Assembly (NCBI RefSeq): GCF_024622195.1
Contig: NZ_JANKBI010000002.1
Span: 124,001 to 188,000, forward strand
DNA: 64,000 nucleotides
Reading direction: 5' to 3'
From: Murimonas intestini
GTDB lineage: Bacteria; Bacillota; Clostridia; Lachnospirales; Lachnospiraceae
Positions 42,692-51,394 of the stretch are shown one piece after another; the first letter of the stretch is position 1; every line of letters starts with the position of its first letter. Under the pieces are notes generated by a model. It had not been told where the DNA came from. It searched no databases and worked only from the letters and a program-made list of their open reading frames with translations. Made by a program: the position numbers and the translations under genes.

Positions 42692-44299
42692 ATGGAAAAA
42701 ATGTTTTGTTTTCAGTGTGAGCAGACGGCCGGATGCACCGGATGTTCAGGCAGCAGGGGAGTGTGCGGAAAAGGGCAGGATACAGCCAGACTGCAGGATG
42801 AGCTGACAGGCGTTCTGATAGGCATAGCCCGGGCGTCTGATGGAAATGAAGTGACAAAAAGCACAACAGAGATTATCATTGAAGGGCTTTTTGCCACACT
42901 GACAAATGTCAATTTTGACAATGATTCAATCAGGGAGCTGATAAGAAGAGCAGAAGAAGAAAAGGAGAAACTCATACCAAAATGTTCCGGATGCGGTTCA
43001 CCGTGCAGCAGGAATGAGAACTTTGATATGGAAAGCCTCTGGGGGGACAATGAGGATATAAGATCCCTGAAATCTCTGATCCTCTTCGGAATCAGGGGGA
43101 TGGCTGCCTATGCATATCATGCCATGGCGCTGGGATATGAGGATGAAGAAGTGAATCAGTTCTTCTATAAAGCTCTTTTTGCAGTGGGGCAGGAGGGAGA
43201 TATGGAATATCTGCTGCCGGTGGTGATGGAGACAGGTGAGGTGAACTTAAAATGTATGGCTATGCTTGACAGGGCGAATACGGAAACTTACGGTATTCCG
43301 GCGCCTACGGAAGTTACATTTGCGGTAGATAAAGGGCCGTTTATCGTTGTAACAGGCCATGACCTGAAGGATTTAGAAGAGCTGCTCAGACAGACGGAAG
43401 GGAAAGGAATCAATATATATACACATGGAGAGATGCTGCCTGCTCATGCATACCCTAAACTGAAGGCATACAGCCACCTCAGAGGTAATTTTGGAACAGC
43501 GTGGCAGAACCAGCAGAAGGAGTTCCAAAATCTTCCCGGGGCAGTGCTCTTTACTACAAACTGCCTGATGCCTCCAATGGATTCATATGCTGACCGGGTG
43601 TTCACAACAGCCGCGGTGGCTTATCCGGGCCTGAAGCACATCCATGCAGTGGGCGGCAGGAAAGATTTTACCCCGGTAATAGAGCGCGCCCTGGAACTTG
43701 GAGGATATAGTGAAAGAACTGAGTTTACAGGTATCAACGGCGGGAAGAAGACAGTTACAGGATTTGGCCACAATGCGATCCTCTCGGCAGCAGATAAGTT
43801 AATTGAGGCAGTGAATAATAAGGCAATCCGCCACTTCTTCCTGGTAGGAGGCTGCGATGGGGCAAAGACAGGGCGCAATTATTATACAGATTTTGTGAAG
43901 CAGGCTCCGGACGATACAGTGATCCTGACGCTGGCCTGCGGAAAATACAGATTCAATGACCTGGACCTGGGAGAGGCGGGCGGACTTCCCAGGCTGATGG
44001 ACATGGGGCAGTGCAACGATGCCTACGGAGCTGTAAAAGTGGCTGCTGCACTGGCGGAAGCTTTCGGGTGCCAGGTTAATGACCTGCCCCTGACCATGGT
44101 GCTGTCCTGGTATGAACAGAAGGCAGTCTGCATCCTGCTGACACTCCTTCACCTGGGAATCAGGAATATCTACCTGGGGCCAAGCCTGCCTGCATTCCTT
44201 TCAGAGAACGTTCTGGGCTATCTGGTTGAAAATTATAATATAAGGCCGATTAGCAGTGCAAAAGAGGATCTGAAAAGAATTCTTGCTGAGGAAGATTAA
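42692..44299 (+). CDS. hcp: Hybrid cluster protein (hydroxylamine/NO reductase)
   Basis: The 535-residue protein has N-terminal cysteines for the first cluster (Cys6-x2-Cys9 ... Cys18 ... Cys25) and the hybrid-cluster ligands spread through the C-terminal half (FTTNCLMP, ACGKYRFND, QCNDAYGAV). Hcp reduces NO to nitrous oxide and acts in nitrosative-stress defence of anaerobes. The ATG at 42692 has AGGAGG 8 bases before it; a frame open from 42545 overlaps the ferredoxin gene and is not used. It starts 24 bases after the ferredoxin stop. Confidence 0.93.
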   Translation: MEKMFCFQCEQTAGCTGCSGSRGVCGKGQDTARLQDELTGVLIGIARASDGNEVTKSTTEIIIEGLFATLTNVNFDNDSIRELIRRAEEEKEKLIPKCSGCGSPCSRNENFDMESLWGDNEDIRSLKSLILFGIRGMAAYAYHAMALGYEDEEVNQFFYKALFAVGQEGDMEYLLPVVMETGEVNLKCMAMLDRANTETYGIPAPTEVTFAVDKGPFIVVTGHDLKDLEELLRQTEGKGINIYTHGEMLPAHAYPKLKAYSHLRGNFGTAWQNQQKEFQNLPGAVLFTTNCLMPPMDSYADRVFTTAAVAYPGLKHIHAVGGRKDFTPVIERALELGGYSERTEFTGINGGKKTVTGFGHNAILSAADKLIEAVNNKAIRHFFLVGGCDGAKTGRNYYTDFVKQAPDDTVILTLACGKYRFNDLDLGEAGGLPRLMDMGQCNDAYGAVKVAAALAEAFGCQVNDLPLTMVLSWYEQKAVCILLTLLHLGIRNIYLGPSLPAFLSENVLGYLVENYNIRPISSAKEDLKRILAEED

Positions 44300-44371
44300 G
44301 TTGTAACGAATTCTCGCATAACAGGCCGCGTCTCCGTATATATTTAGTTAAAAATATACTGGACGTGTCGG

Positions 44372-45766
44372 ATGGACAGAGCAGCTGAAATTTTGAGAAA
44401 TATTGATAATATTGTTTGGGGACCCTTCCTGCTCCTGTTTATGCTGGGAACAGGAATCTACCTCACCGTAAAGATGCGTTTTCTGCCCCTCAGAAATCTG
44501 GGGTATGCGCTTAAAAGTGTTGTAACTAAAGACCCGAATGCAAAAGAAGGGGGGAAGGGAGATATCTCTTCCTTTTCTTCGCTTATGACAGAACTGGCAG
44601 CCACCATTGGGACAGGAAATATCGTGGGGGTGGCTACAGCCATGGTCCTGGGCGGGCCGGGAGCGCTTATATGGATGATGGTGTCAGCCCTGATAGGCCT
44701 GGCTACAAAGTTTGCGGAGAGCACGCTTTCTGTAAAATACAGGACGGTTAATGCAAATGGGGAGATATCAGGCGGTCCCATGTATACCATGCAGAATGCT
44801 TTTCCCAACAAAAAAGCGGGGAAGGCATTGGGCTGTGCATTTGCCCTTTTCGCAGTATTTGCCTCCTTCGGAATGGGAAATATGACCCAGTCCAATTCCA
44901 TATCATCGGCGGTAAAAGAGACCTTCGGGGTATCAGAGGGCCTTACGGGACTCATAGTCACCATACTGTCTATACTGGTTATACTTGGGGGGATCAAGGC
45001 CATCTCAAAGGTGACACAGATCGTGGTTCCATGTATGGCTGTCTTCTATATGGCCGGGGCGGTGGCTGTGATCTTTATGAATATAGGAAATCTTCCGTCA
45101 GGCATATGGCAGATTGTATCCATGGCCTTCTCACCAAGAGCAATGGCGGGCGGAGCAGGGGGAACTATTGTTGTCTCCATGCAGCAGGCCCTGCGGTGGG
45201 GAGTATCCAGAGGTGTCTTCTCTAACGAGGCAGGCCTGGGAGCGGCAGGGATCAGTGCGGCGGCGGCCAATACGGATGATCCTGTCAGACAGGGATATAT
45301 CAGTATGACAGGTGTTTTTTTTGATACTATCGTTATCTGTTCTGTTACAGGCCTTGCGCTGGCGGCATCAGGCGTGATTGGGATCACCGACGCTTCCGGG
45401 GAGCTTGTGACCGGCTCTGCCCTCACTATAGCTGCCTTTGCCACTACTTTTGGGGAATGGGGAGGTTATCTTGTCTGTATAGGAATCGTTCTGTTTGCCT
45501 TTGCCACCATCATAGGCTGGGAATACCAGGGGGAAAAGGCATTTGAATTTCTTGTGAAAAAACCGCAGTATTGTATTTACTACAGGTTTGTATATGCATT
45601 GACTGCCTTTGTGGGCGCCACCTGCGCTCTCGATGTGGTTTGGGACTTTTCTGACATCATGAATGGACTGATGGCTATTCCCAATCTGATCTGTGTTCTG
45701 GTCCTGTCAGGAACAGCCTGTAATGAAATCTTCAGATATGAAAAAAATAAGCGCAATAATAAATGA
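44372..45766 (+). CDS. Alanine/glycine:cation symporter (AGCS family)
   Basis: The 464-residue protein has about eleven membrane helices and the AGCS blocks FLPLRNLGYALKSV, TIGTGNIVGVATAMVLGGPGALIWMM and RGVFSNEAGLGAAGI. These carriers import alanine, glycine or D-alanine with sodium or protons. It follows hcp by 72 bases, in which no terminator is evident, but no functional link is known. No riboswitch fits in the short gap. Confidence 0.9.
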   Translation: MDRAAEILRNIDNIVWGPFLLLFMLGTGIYLTVKMRFLPLRNLGYALKSVVTKDPNAKEGGKGDISSFSSLMTELAATIGTGNIVGVATAMVLGGPGALIWMMVSALIGLATKFAESTLSVKYRTVNANGEISGGPMYTMQNAFPNKKAGKALGCAFALFAVFASFGMGNMTQSNSISSAVKETFGVSEGLTGLIVTILSILVILGGIKAISKVTQIVVPCMAVFYMAGAVAVIFMNIGNLPSGIWQIVSMAFSPRAMAGGAGGTIVVSMQQALRWGVSRGVFSNEAGLGAAGISAAAANTDDPVRQGYISMTGVFFDTIVICSVTGLALAASGVIGITDASGELVTGSALTIAAFATTFGEWGGYLVCIGIVLFAFATIIGWEYQGEKAFEFLVKKPQYCIYYRFVYALTAFVGATCALDVVWDFSDIMNGLMAIPNLICVLVLSGTACNEIFRYEKNKRNNK

Positions 45767-45814
45767 CAAGAATAAGGGTCCGTGTTATGATAATAAAAAA
45801 CAGGAGGACCATTT

Positions 45815-46324
45815 ATGGAGATTGAATTTACATATACAAAGAAAGAATGGGTGGACGGCCGCAGAAAATATCTCTTCATTTCTAAGGTCATTACAAGGAT
45901 GCAGCTGTTTGTTATGGCATTGATGGCAGTGTTTTTTATTATATCGGCAGCTGTTTATGGATTTGGAGTTATAAATATAGCTCTTGGAGTGGTCCTGGCT
46001 CTGCTGGCCCTGGAATTGGTTTTTATCTATGTGGTTCAGCCAGGCATGCTGTATAAGGCTACGGACAAATACCATAGCCGGTACAGGCTTGTATTCAGGG
46101 AAGACGGACTGCTCTTTGAAACACAGGGGATAGCTTCAGAACTGAAGTGGGATATTTATACTGGATATGCACGGAGCAGGGAATATTATTATCTGCTGCA
46201 GGGGAAGATGAATTATACTCTTATTCCCAAGAGGGCATTAAGTGATGAGAGGGGCAGGGAGGATTTTGAAAAGCTGGTGAAGTCAGTTCTTCCGGAAGTT
46301 AAAGCCCCTGCGGGTATAAAATAA
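45815..46324 (+). CDS. YcxB-like membrane protein
   Basis: The 169-residue protein has an N-terminal basic stretch, two membrane helices (about 33-52 and 56-78), and a C-terminal cytosolic part (RLVFREDGLLFETQGIASELKWDIYTG ... YYYLLQGKMNYTLIPKRAL). The last part matches the YcxB-like domain, a small PH-like fold of unknown role found in Firmicutes. AGGAGG precedes the ATG. It is followed by a weak hairpin ending in TTTTTT near 46373. Confidence 0.7.
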   Translation: MEIEFTYTKKEWVDGRRKYLFISKVITRMQLFVMALMAVFFIISAAVYGFGVINIALGVVLALLALELVFIYVVQPGMLYKATDKYHSRYRLVFREDGLLFETQGIASELKWDIYTGYARSREYYYLLQGKMNYTLIPKRALSDERGREDFEKLVKSVLPEVKAPAGIK

Positions 46325-46476
46325 TTTGCATCTGAAAGGGACATTCACGGCATCATGAGCCGGAAGGTTCCTTTTTTGTGTAATATTTTACAAGAAATTT
46401 CTGCGGGCCGGTGTTAAGATGTTATAGGATGTTAAAAATAAACACCTACATAAGGGGCAGTGAGGAGAAGAAAATT

Positions 46477-47337
46477 ATGCTGACACAGCAGGAACAGCGT
46501 CATGTCTATTATGACAGGGACCTGAAAATAGAAGCTTATAATCTGAGCGGGATCGTACAGAAGTTTCCGAATCATTTTCACGAGTATTATGTCATTGGAT
46601 TTATCGAAGGCGGGAGGCGGCACACCTGGTGTAAAAAGGGTGAGTATGATGTGTCTGCCGGGGATATGATCCTGTTCAATCCCCATGACCATCATTATTG
46701 TGCCCCGATAAATGGGGAGCTGCTGGATTACAGGGCAGTCAATATCGGTGTGGATGTGATGAAAAATGCAGTCAGGGAGATTACGGGCCGGGAGTACACG
46801 CCGTATTTTACTGAGAATGTGGTTTTCCACAGTGACATCACAAAATCCATAAGTGATCTGTATAGCGCAATTGTGGAATGCAGGCCCCGGCTGGAGAAGG
46901 AGGAGGCATTATTTTTCCTGCTGGACCAGATCCTGCAGGAATACGCAGCACCCTTTGAGGAGGCCGATGTCTCAAAACCCAACAGGCAGATCAGGATACT
47001 GTGTGAATACATGGAAGAGCATTTTGCGGAAAATATTACCCTGGATGATCTGCTCTCCATGACGGATTTTGGAAAATCATATCTGCTTCGCTCTTTTACA
47101 AAGCAGACGGGAGTCTCACCCTACAGGTATCTGCAGGCGATAAGGCTGGACAGGGCGAAGAAGTTTTTGGAGGAAGGGATACCTCCTGTGGAGGTGGCGG
47201 ATATGGCGGGATTTTCAGACCAGAGCCATTTCACAAATTTTTTCAAAGAATTTATAGGGCTGACACCAAAGCAGTATCAGAGGATTTTTACTGAGGCAGA
47301 GGCCGCTGTGCCGGAGGAGGACGAATGTGGATCATAA
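46477..47337 (+). CDS. AraC-family transcriptional regulator
   Basis: The 286-residue regulator has an N-terminal cupin effector domain (FHEYYVIGFIEGGRRHTW ... AGDMILFNPHDHHYC) and two C-terminal helix-turn-helix motifs (ITLDDLLSMTDFGKSYLLRSFTKQTG and PPVEVADMAGFSDQSHFTNFFKEFIG). The start at 46477 follows GAGGAG; the frame from 46411 has no binding site. It overlaps the EamA transporter gene, so it likely controls that transporter. AraC genes with an exporter and a DUF2000 gene are a common small cluster in Firmicutes. Confidence 0.88.
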   Translation: MLTQQEQRHVYYDRDLKIEAYNLSGIVQKFPNHFHEYYVIGFIEGGRRHTWCKKGEYDVSAGDMILFNPHDHHYCAPINGELLDYRAVNIGVDVMKNAVREITGREYTPYFTENVVFHSDITKSISDLYSAIVECRPRLEKEEALFFLLDQILQEYAAPFEEADVSKPNRQIRILCEYMEEHFAENITLDDLLSMTDFGKSYLLRSFTKQTGVSPYRYLQAIRLDRAKKFLEEGIPPVEVADMAGFSDQSHFTNFFKEFIGLTPKQYQRIFTEAEAAVPEEDECGS

Positions 47338-48265
47338 GATGATAAAGGGCCATGGCGCCGCATTGATAACAATACTGATATGGGGGACAACGTTTATTTC
47401 CACGAAGGTCCTTCTGGTGGATTTTCAGCCTGTGGAGATTTTATTTTACAGATTCCTGATGGGATTTATTGCGCTGATCCTGGTGTGTCCCCACAGGCTC
47501 CGTGTGGAGAAAAGGAAACAGGAGCTGACATTTATGGCTGCCGGCCTGTGCGGCGTATGCCTGTATTATCTGCTGGAGAATGTAGCGCTTACATATACTC
47601 TGGCGTCCAATGTAGGCGTGATAATTTCCATAGCGCCGTTTTTTACAGCTATCCTGACCCAGATCTTTTTCAAGGGTGAGGAAAAATTAAAAGCCAGCTT
47701 TTTTGTGGGATTTATTATAGCGATCGCAGGCATCTGCCTGATCAGCTTTAACGGTTCCAGGCTGGAATTAAACCCTATGGGTGATCTGCTGGCGGTCCTG
47801 GCAGCATTTGTATGGTCGTGCTATTCTATCCTTACAAAGAAGATAGGAAGCTTTGGATACGGAACAGTTCAGAGTACACGCCGTGTATTTGCCTATGGAC
47901 TCATATTCATGGTGCCCTTTTTGTTTTTCACAGATTTCCGGCTGGGACTGGAGCGGTTTGCGCAGCCTGTCTATCTGCTGAATATTATTTTCCTGGGCCT
48001 GGGGGCATCAGCCCTGTGCTTTGTCACCTGGAATCTGGCGGTGAAGATACTCGGTGCCGTAAAGACAAGTGTATATATCTACCTTGTCCCCGTCATCACT
48101 GCGGTGACTTCAGTGCTCATACTGGATGAGCATATAACACTGATGGCAGGGGCGGGTACATTGCTGACTCTGGCAGGACTGCTGCTGTGCCAGTCTAATC
48201 CTAAAAATCTGAAGAGAGGTATTCAAAATGGACAGAGAAAACGAAAAATGTGTCATGGTGATTGA
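47327..48265 (+). CDS. EamA/DMT-family transporter
   Basis: The 312-residue protein has ten membrane helices in two EamA halves (ILIWGTTFISTKVLL at the start; FVWSCYSILTKKIGSFG at the second half). It probably exports amino acids or other small metabolites. A GTG at 47327 was chosen because GGAGGAGG lies 6 bases upstream; the ATG at 47339 is too far. It overlaps the AraC stop by 11 bases and the DUF2000 gene by 38 bases, which shows tight coupling of the three. Confidence 0.85.
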   Translation: MDHKMIKGHGAALITILIWGTTFISTKVLLVDFQPVEILFYRFLMGFIALILVCPHRLRVEKRKQELTFMAAGLCGVCLYYLLENVALTYTLASNVGVIISIAPFFTAILTQIFFKGEEKLKASFFVGFIIAIAGICLISFNGSRLELNPMGDLLAVLAAFVWSCYSILTKKIGSFGYGTVQSTRRVFAYGLIFMVPFLFFTDFRLGLERFAQPVYLLNIIFLGLGASALCFVTWNLAVKILGAVKTSVYIYLVPVITAVTSVLILDEHITLMAGAGTLLTLAGLLLCQSNPKNLKRGIQNGQRKRKMCHGD

Positions 48266-48650
48266 TGAATCACTCCCACTCGGCGTTATAGCAAACACAG
48301 CTGCGATCATGGGGATCACTTTGGGAAAAGAGATGCCCGGCGTGGTGGGCAGAGATGTGGAAGATATGAGCGGAAGAGAGCATCTGGGGATAATAGAGTT
48401 TCCGGTGCCTATTCTGAAGGGAAATCCTGAAATTATCCGCAGTATCAGAAGTAAACTGTATGAACCGGGCTACAGTGAGCTTACAGTGGTGGATTTCTCA
48501 GACCTGGCCCAGGGGTGCAGGACTTATGAAGAGTATGAAAAGAAGCTCCTTGGAGTGCCGGAGGACAGTCTCCAGTATCTGGGTGTGGCTATCTGCGGAC
48601 CAAAGAAAAAAGTGAATAAACTGACAGGGAGTATGGGGCTGCTTAGGTAG
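48228..48650 (+). CDS. DUF2000-family protein
   Basis: The 140-residue protein matches DUF2000 (VMVIDESLPLGVIANTAAIMGITLGKEM ... FPVPILKGNPEIIRSIR), a group with a peptidyl-tRNA-hydrolase-like fold and no settled activity. It overlaps the DMT transporter end. DUF2000 genes often sit next to AraC and transporter genes, so it may act on the exported compound; that is inference. AAGAGAGG precedes the ATG. Confidence 0.8.
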   Translation: MDRENEKCVMVIDESLPLGVIANTAAIMGITLGKEMPGVVGRDVEDMSGREHLGIIEFPVPILKGNPEIIRSIRSKLYEPGYSELTVVDFSDLAQGCRTYEEYEKKLLGVPEDSLQYLGVAICGPKKKVNKLTGSMGLLR

Positions 48651-48718
48651 CCCTTGTTTTTTTGCATGATATGGTATATAATACCAATGTGTTCACGAAA
48701 ACCAGAATGGAGAATTAC

Positions 48719-50479
48719 ATGAATATACAAGAATGCGATTTAATGAACATTCTGCTTCAGACGCCCTACACGAACCAGAGGACGCTTTCAGAACAGAGCG
48801 GTTATTCACTGGGAAAAGTAAACAGCTCGCTGAGGCAGCTGATAGAAAAAGGCTATCTGGATGAAGAGATGCATTTTGAGAAAAAGGCGGCGGCTGAGGT
48901 TGAGAGAAAACGGCCCAGACATGCGGTGATACTGGCGGCAGGATTTGATCTGAGAATGGTCCCTGTCAATACTACAGTGCCAAAAGGGCTGCTTGAGGTC
49001 CAGGGAAGGCCTCTTGTAGAGAGCATGATCTGTTATCTACATGAGGCAGGTGTGTTTAAGATAGATATCATAGTCGGTTTTATGAAGGAACAGTATGAAT
49101 ATCTGATAGATAAATATGGGGTGGAGCTTGTATACAGCAGAGATTATGCCACCAGGAACAATCTTTTTTCCTTGAAGAGGGTGATTGACAGGATCGGCAA
49201 TACTTATATTATCCCCTGCGATATCTGGTGTGAGAAAAATCCATTTTCCAGGCAGGAACTTTATTCCTGGTATATGGTCACAGATGAGATGACCGAGGAT
49301 ACCTCAGTGAGGATTGGAAGGAAAAAGGAGCTGATCCTCACAGGTAACGGGGAGATAGGCAACAGGATGGTGGGGATAGCCTATATCCTGGAGGAGGATG
49401 CCGCAGTTCTGAGGGAGCGTGTGGAGGAGCTGACACAGAGAAGAGAATTCAACCAGGCCTTCTGGGAGACAGCGCTTGTAGCTGATGGAAAGCTGAGACT
49501 GTGGCCGAAAGAGGTTTCAGGGAGCAGCGTGAAGGAGATAAATTCTCTGGAGGATCTCAGGGTTGTGAATGAGGGAAAGGAACCTCTCAGTGAGCAGGCA
49601 TACTGTTTTATAGAAGAGGCTCTCTCATGCAGGAGAGAGGATATAGGACATGCCATATCTGTTAAGAACGGATTTTTGAGCCGTGTTTATGAATTTGAAT
49701 ATTCCGGGAAAAAATATGCCCTGAGAGTGCCTGAAGAGATCATGGCTGATACATTTGCACCGGAACAGGAATATGAAGTCTATAGAAAGCTCCTGGAAAA
49801 TGACGTTATGACTCCGAAATGCTATTTTTCTGTGGAACCTGGCTTCTGCCTGAAGGAGCTCAGTGTGGGATGCCGCACCTGTGACAGGGAGAATGAGGAG
49901 GATGTCAGGCGGTGTATGGAATATCTGCGGAAATTCCACAGTAAGAATATCCAGGCCGGGCATTTTTACGATATGTATAAAATGATCGATTACTATGAGA
50001 GCATGCAGTACGGCGGAAAGTCTGTTTACAGAGACTACAGGGAGACAAAGGCAAAGATATGTGAGCTTAAGGAATACGTGGACGCCCAGCCCAGGCAGTA
50101 TGCCCTGACCCATATAAATGCCATACCGGAAAAGTTTCTGATGTTTGAGGATGGCCGCATCTGCCTGCAGGACTGGGAATACGCCGGGATGCAGGATGTA
50201 CATCTGGATATCGCCATGTTTGCAGTCTACGCATTATATGACAGAGAGAGGATAGACAGGCTTATAGACTATTATTTCGAAGATAAGTGTCCCAAAAGTG
50301 TGAGGATCAAAATCTATTGTTATGTGGCCATTGCAGGCTTTTTATGGAGCAACTGGTGTGAGTATAAAAGAAGATTCGGAGTGGAATTTGATGAATATGC
50401 GATGAAGCAGTACAGATATGCAAAAGAATTTTATAAAATTGTAAAAAAGGAGCTGGAGGATGACAAGGACAGGCTATAA
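48719..50479 (+). CDS. HTH-nucleotidyltransferase-choline kinase-like fusion
   Basis: About 586 residues in three parts. Residues 1-60 form a winged helix (ECDLMNILLQTPYTNQRTLSE). Residues 68-290 are a LicC-like nucleotidyltransferase (HAVILAAGFDLRMVP ... VPKGLLEVQGRPLVE, with metal Asp in IIPCDIW). Residues 300-575 are LicA/choline-kinase-like (YALRVPEE, LTHINAIPEKFLMF, QDWEYAGM). The Brenner-type motif, normally HxD ... N, reads His-Ile-Asn ... Glu-Lys, so catalytic Asp and metal Asn are replaced; kinase activity is doubtful. The first gene of a run with a second LicC-like gene and an importer, it probably activates a choline- or aminoethyl-type headgroup as a CMP derivative. ATG 48719 follows TGGAG. 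Confidence 0.75.
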   Translation: MNIQECDLMNILLQTPYTNQRTLSEQSGYSLGKVNSSLRQLIEKGYLDEEMHFEKKAAAEVERKRPRHAVILAAGFDLRMVPVNTTVPKGLLEVQGRPLVESMICYLHEAGVFKIDIIVGFMKEQYEYLIDKYGVELVYSRDYATRNNLFSLKRVIDRIGNTYIIPCDIWCEKNPFSRQELYSWYMVTDEMTEDTSVRIGRKKELILTGNGEIGNRMVGIAYILEEDAAVLRERVEELTQRREFNQAFWETALVADGKLRLWPKEVSGSSVKEINSLEDLRVVNEGKEPLSEQAYCFIEEALSCRREDIGHAISVKNGFLSRVYEFEYSGKKYALRVPEEIMADTFAPEQEYEVYRKLLENDVMTPKCYFSVEPGFCLKELSVGCRTCDRENEEDVRRCMEYLRKFHSKNIQAGHFYDMYKMIDYYESMQYGGKSVYRDYRETKAKICELKEYVDAQPRQYALTHINAIPEKFLMFEDGRICLQDWEYAGMQDVHLDIAMFAVYALYDRERIDRLIDYYFEDKCPKSVRIKIYCYVAIAGFLWSNWCEYKRRFGVEFDEYAMKQYRYAKEFYKIVKKELEDDKDRL

Positions 50480-51338
50480 AACAGACAACGCAATTATAAT
50501 GGCAGCAGGGATGGCTACCCGGTTTGCACCGCTGTCATATGAGAAGCCCAAGGCGCTGATAGAGGTAAGGGGGGAAGTGCTCATTGAACGGCAGATACGC
50601 CAGCTCATAGAGGCGGGAGTACCGCAGATCATCGTGGCGGCAGGATATAAAAAGGAATTGTTCGGATATCTGACGGATAAGTACGGGGTCATGCTTGTAG
50701 AAAATCCTGATTACCGTACAAGGAATAATCATTCGACTCTCTACCATGTGAGGGATTACCTGAAAAATTCATATATCTGCTGTTCAGATAACTATTATAC
50801 AGAAAATCCTTTTAAGGACAGGGAGGATGAGGCATATTATGCAGCTGTCTATGAGGAAGGGCAGACTGATGAGTGGTGCCTCTATACAGATGAAAAGGGA
50901 TACATTAACCATGTGCAGATAGGCGGCTCTGATGCCTGGGTCATGCATGGGCATACATTCTTTACGGAGGGCTTCTCAAAGCAGCTCATACCGTATATTG
51001 AAGAGGCTTATCATAAAGAGGAAGACGCCGGGCTGTATTGGGAAGAGATATACATGGAGCATCTGTCGGAGATGAGGATGCGCAGGAGAGAATATGATGT
51101 GGATGTGATCCAGGAATTTGACTGTCTTGAGGATCTGCGGAAATTTGACGATACTTATCTGAACCATTCAGGCTCATGGGTGATGGAGAGGATATGCAGA
51201 GAACTGAAATGCAGGGAAAAAGATATTGTGGGGATAAAGCCTGTAGAGGGAAATGACGGTGCAGCAGGCATTACATTTTCTGTGTTTAACAGAAGATATG
51301 CTTTTGATTACGCGAGAAAATATCTCGGAGAGTGCTGA
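50460..51338 (+). CDS. LicC-like nucleotidyltransferase with a kinase-domain stub
   Basis: The 292-residue protein has the signature NAIIMAAGMATRFAP ... KPKALIEVRGEVLIE, the TRNNHSTLYHV segment and metal Asp in CCSDNYYTENPF, all typical of LicC and PntC cytidylyltransferases. After about residue 235 it aligns with the start of the kinase domain of the upstream gene (ELKCREKDI ... GAAGITFSVFNRRYAFDY) and then stops, so it carries only a stub of a kinase lobe. AAGGAG and GGAGG before the ATG sit inside the upstream gene. It probably makes CDP-headgroup or CMP-phosphonate from CTP. Confidence 0.78.
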   Translation: MTRTGYKTDNAIIMAAGMATRFAPLSYEKPKALIEVRGEVLIERQIRQLIEAGVPQIIVAAGYKKELFGYLTDKYGVMLVENPDYRTRNNHSTLYHVRDYLKNSYICCSDNYYTENPFKDREDEAYYAAVYEEGQTDEWCLYTDEKGYINHVQIGGSDAWVMHGHTFFTEGFSKQLIPYIEEAYHKEEDAGLYWEEIYMEHLSEMRMRRREYDVDVIQEFDCLEDLRKFDDTYLNHSGSWVMERICRELKCREKDIVGIKPVEGNDGAAGITFSVFNRRYAFDYARKYLGEC

Positions 51339-51394
51339 CGGCAGGAAATGCCGGCCAGTGTGCAGCCGGAGAGCTGCAGGAGAGGAGAGAAAAG

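Noticed and set aside
44300..44371. Possible glycine riboswitch before the AGCS symporter
   Set aside because: The 72-base gap is too short and shows no conserved glycine aptamer core.
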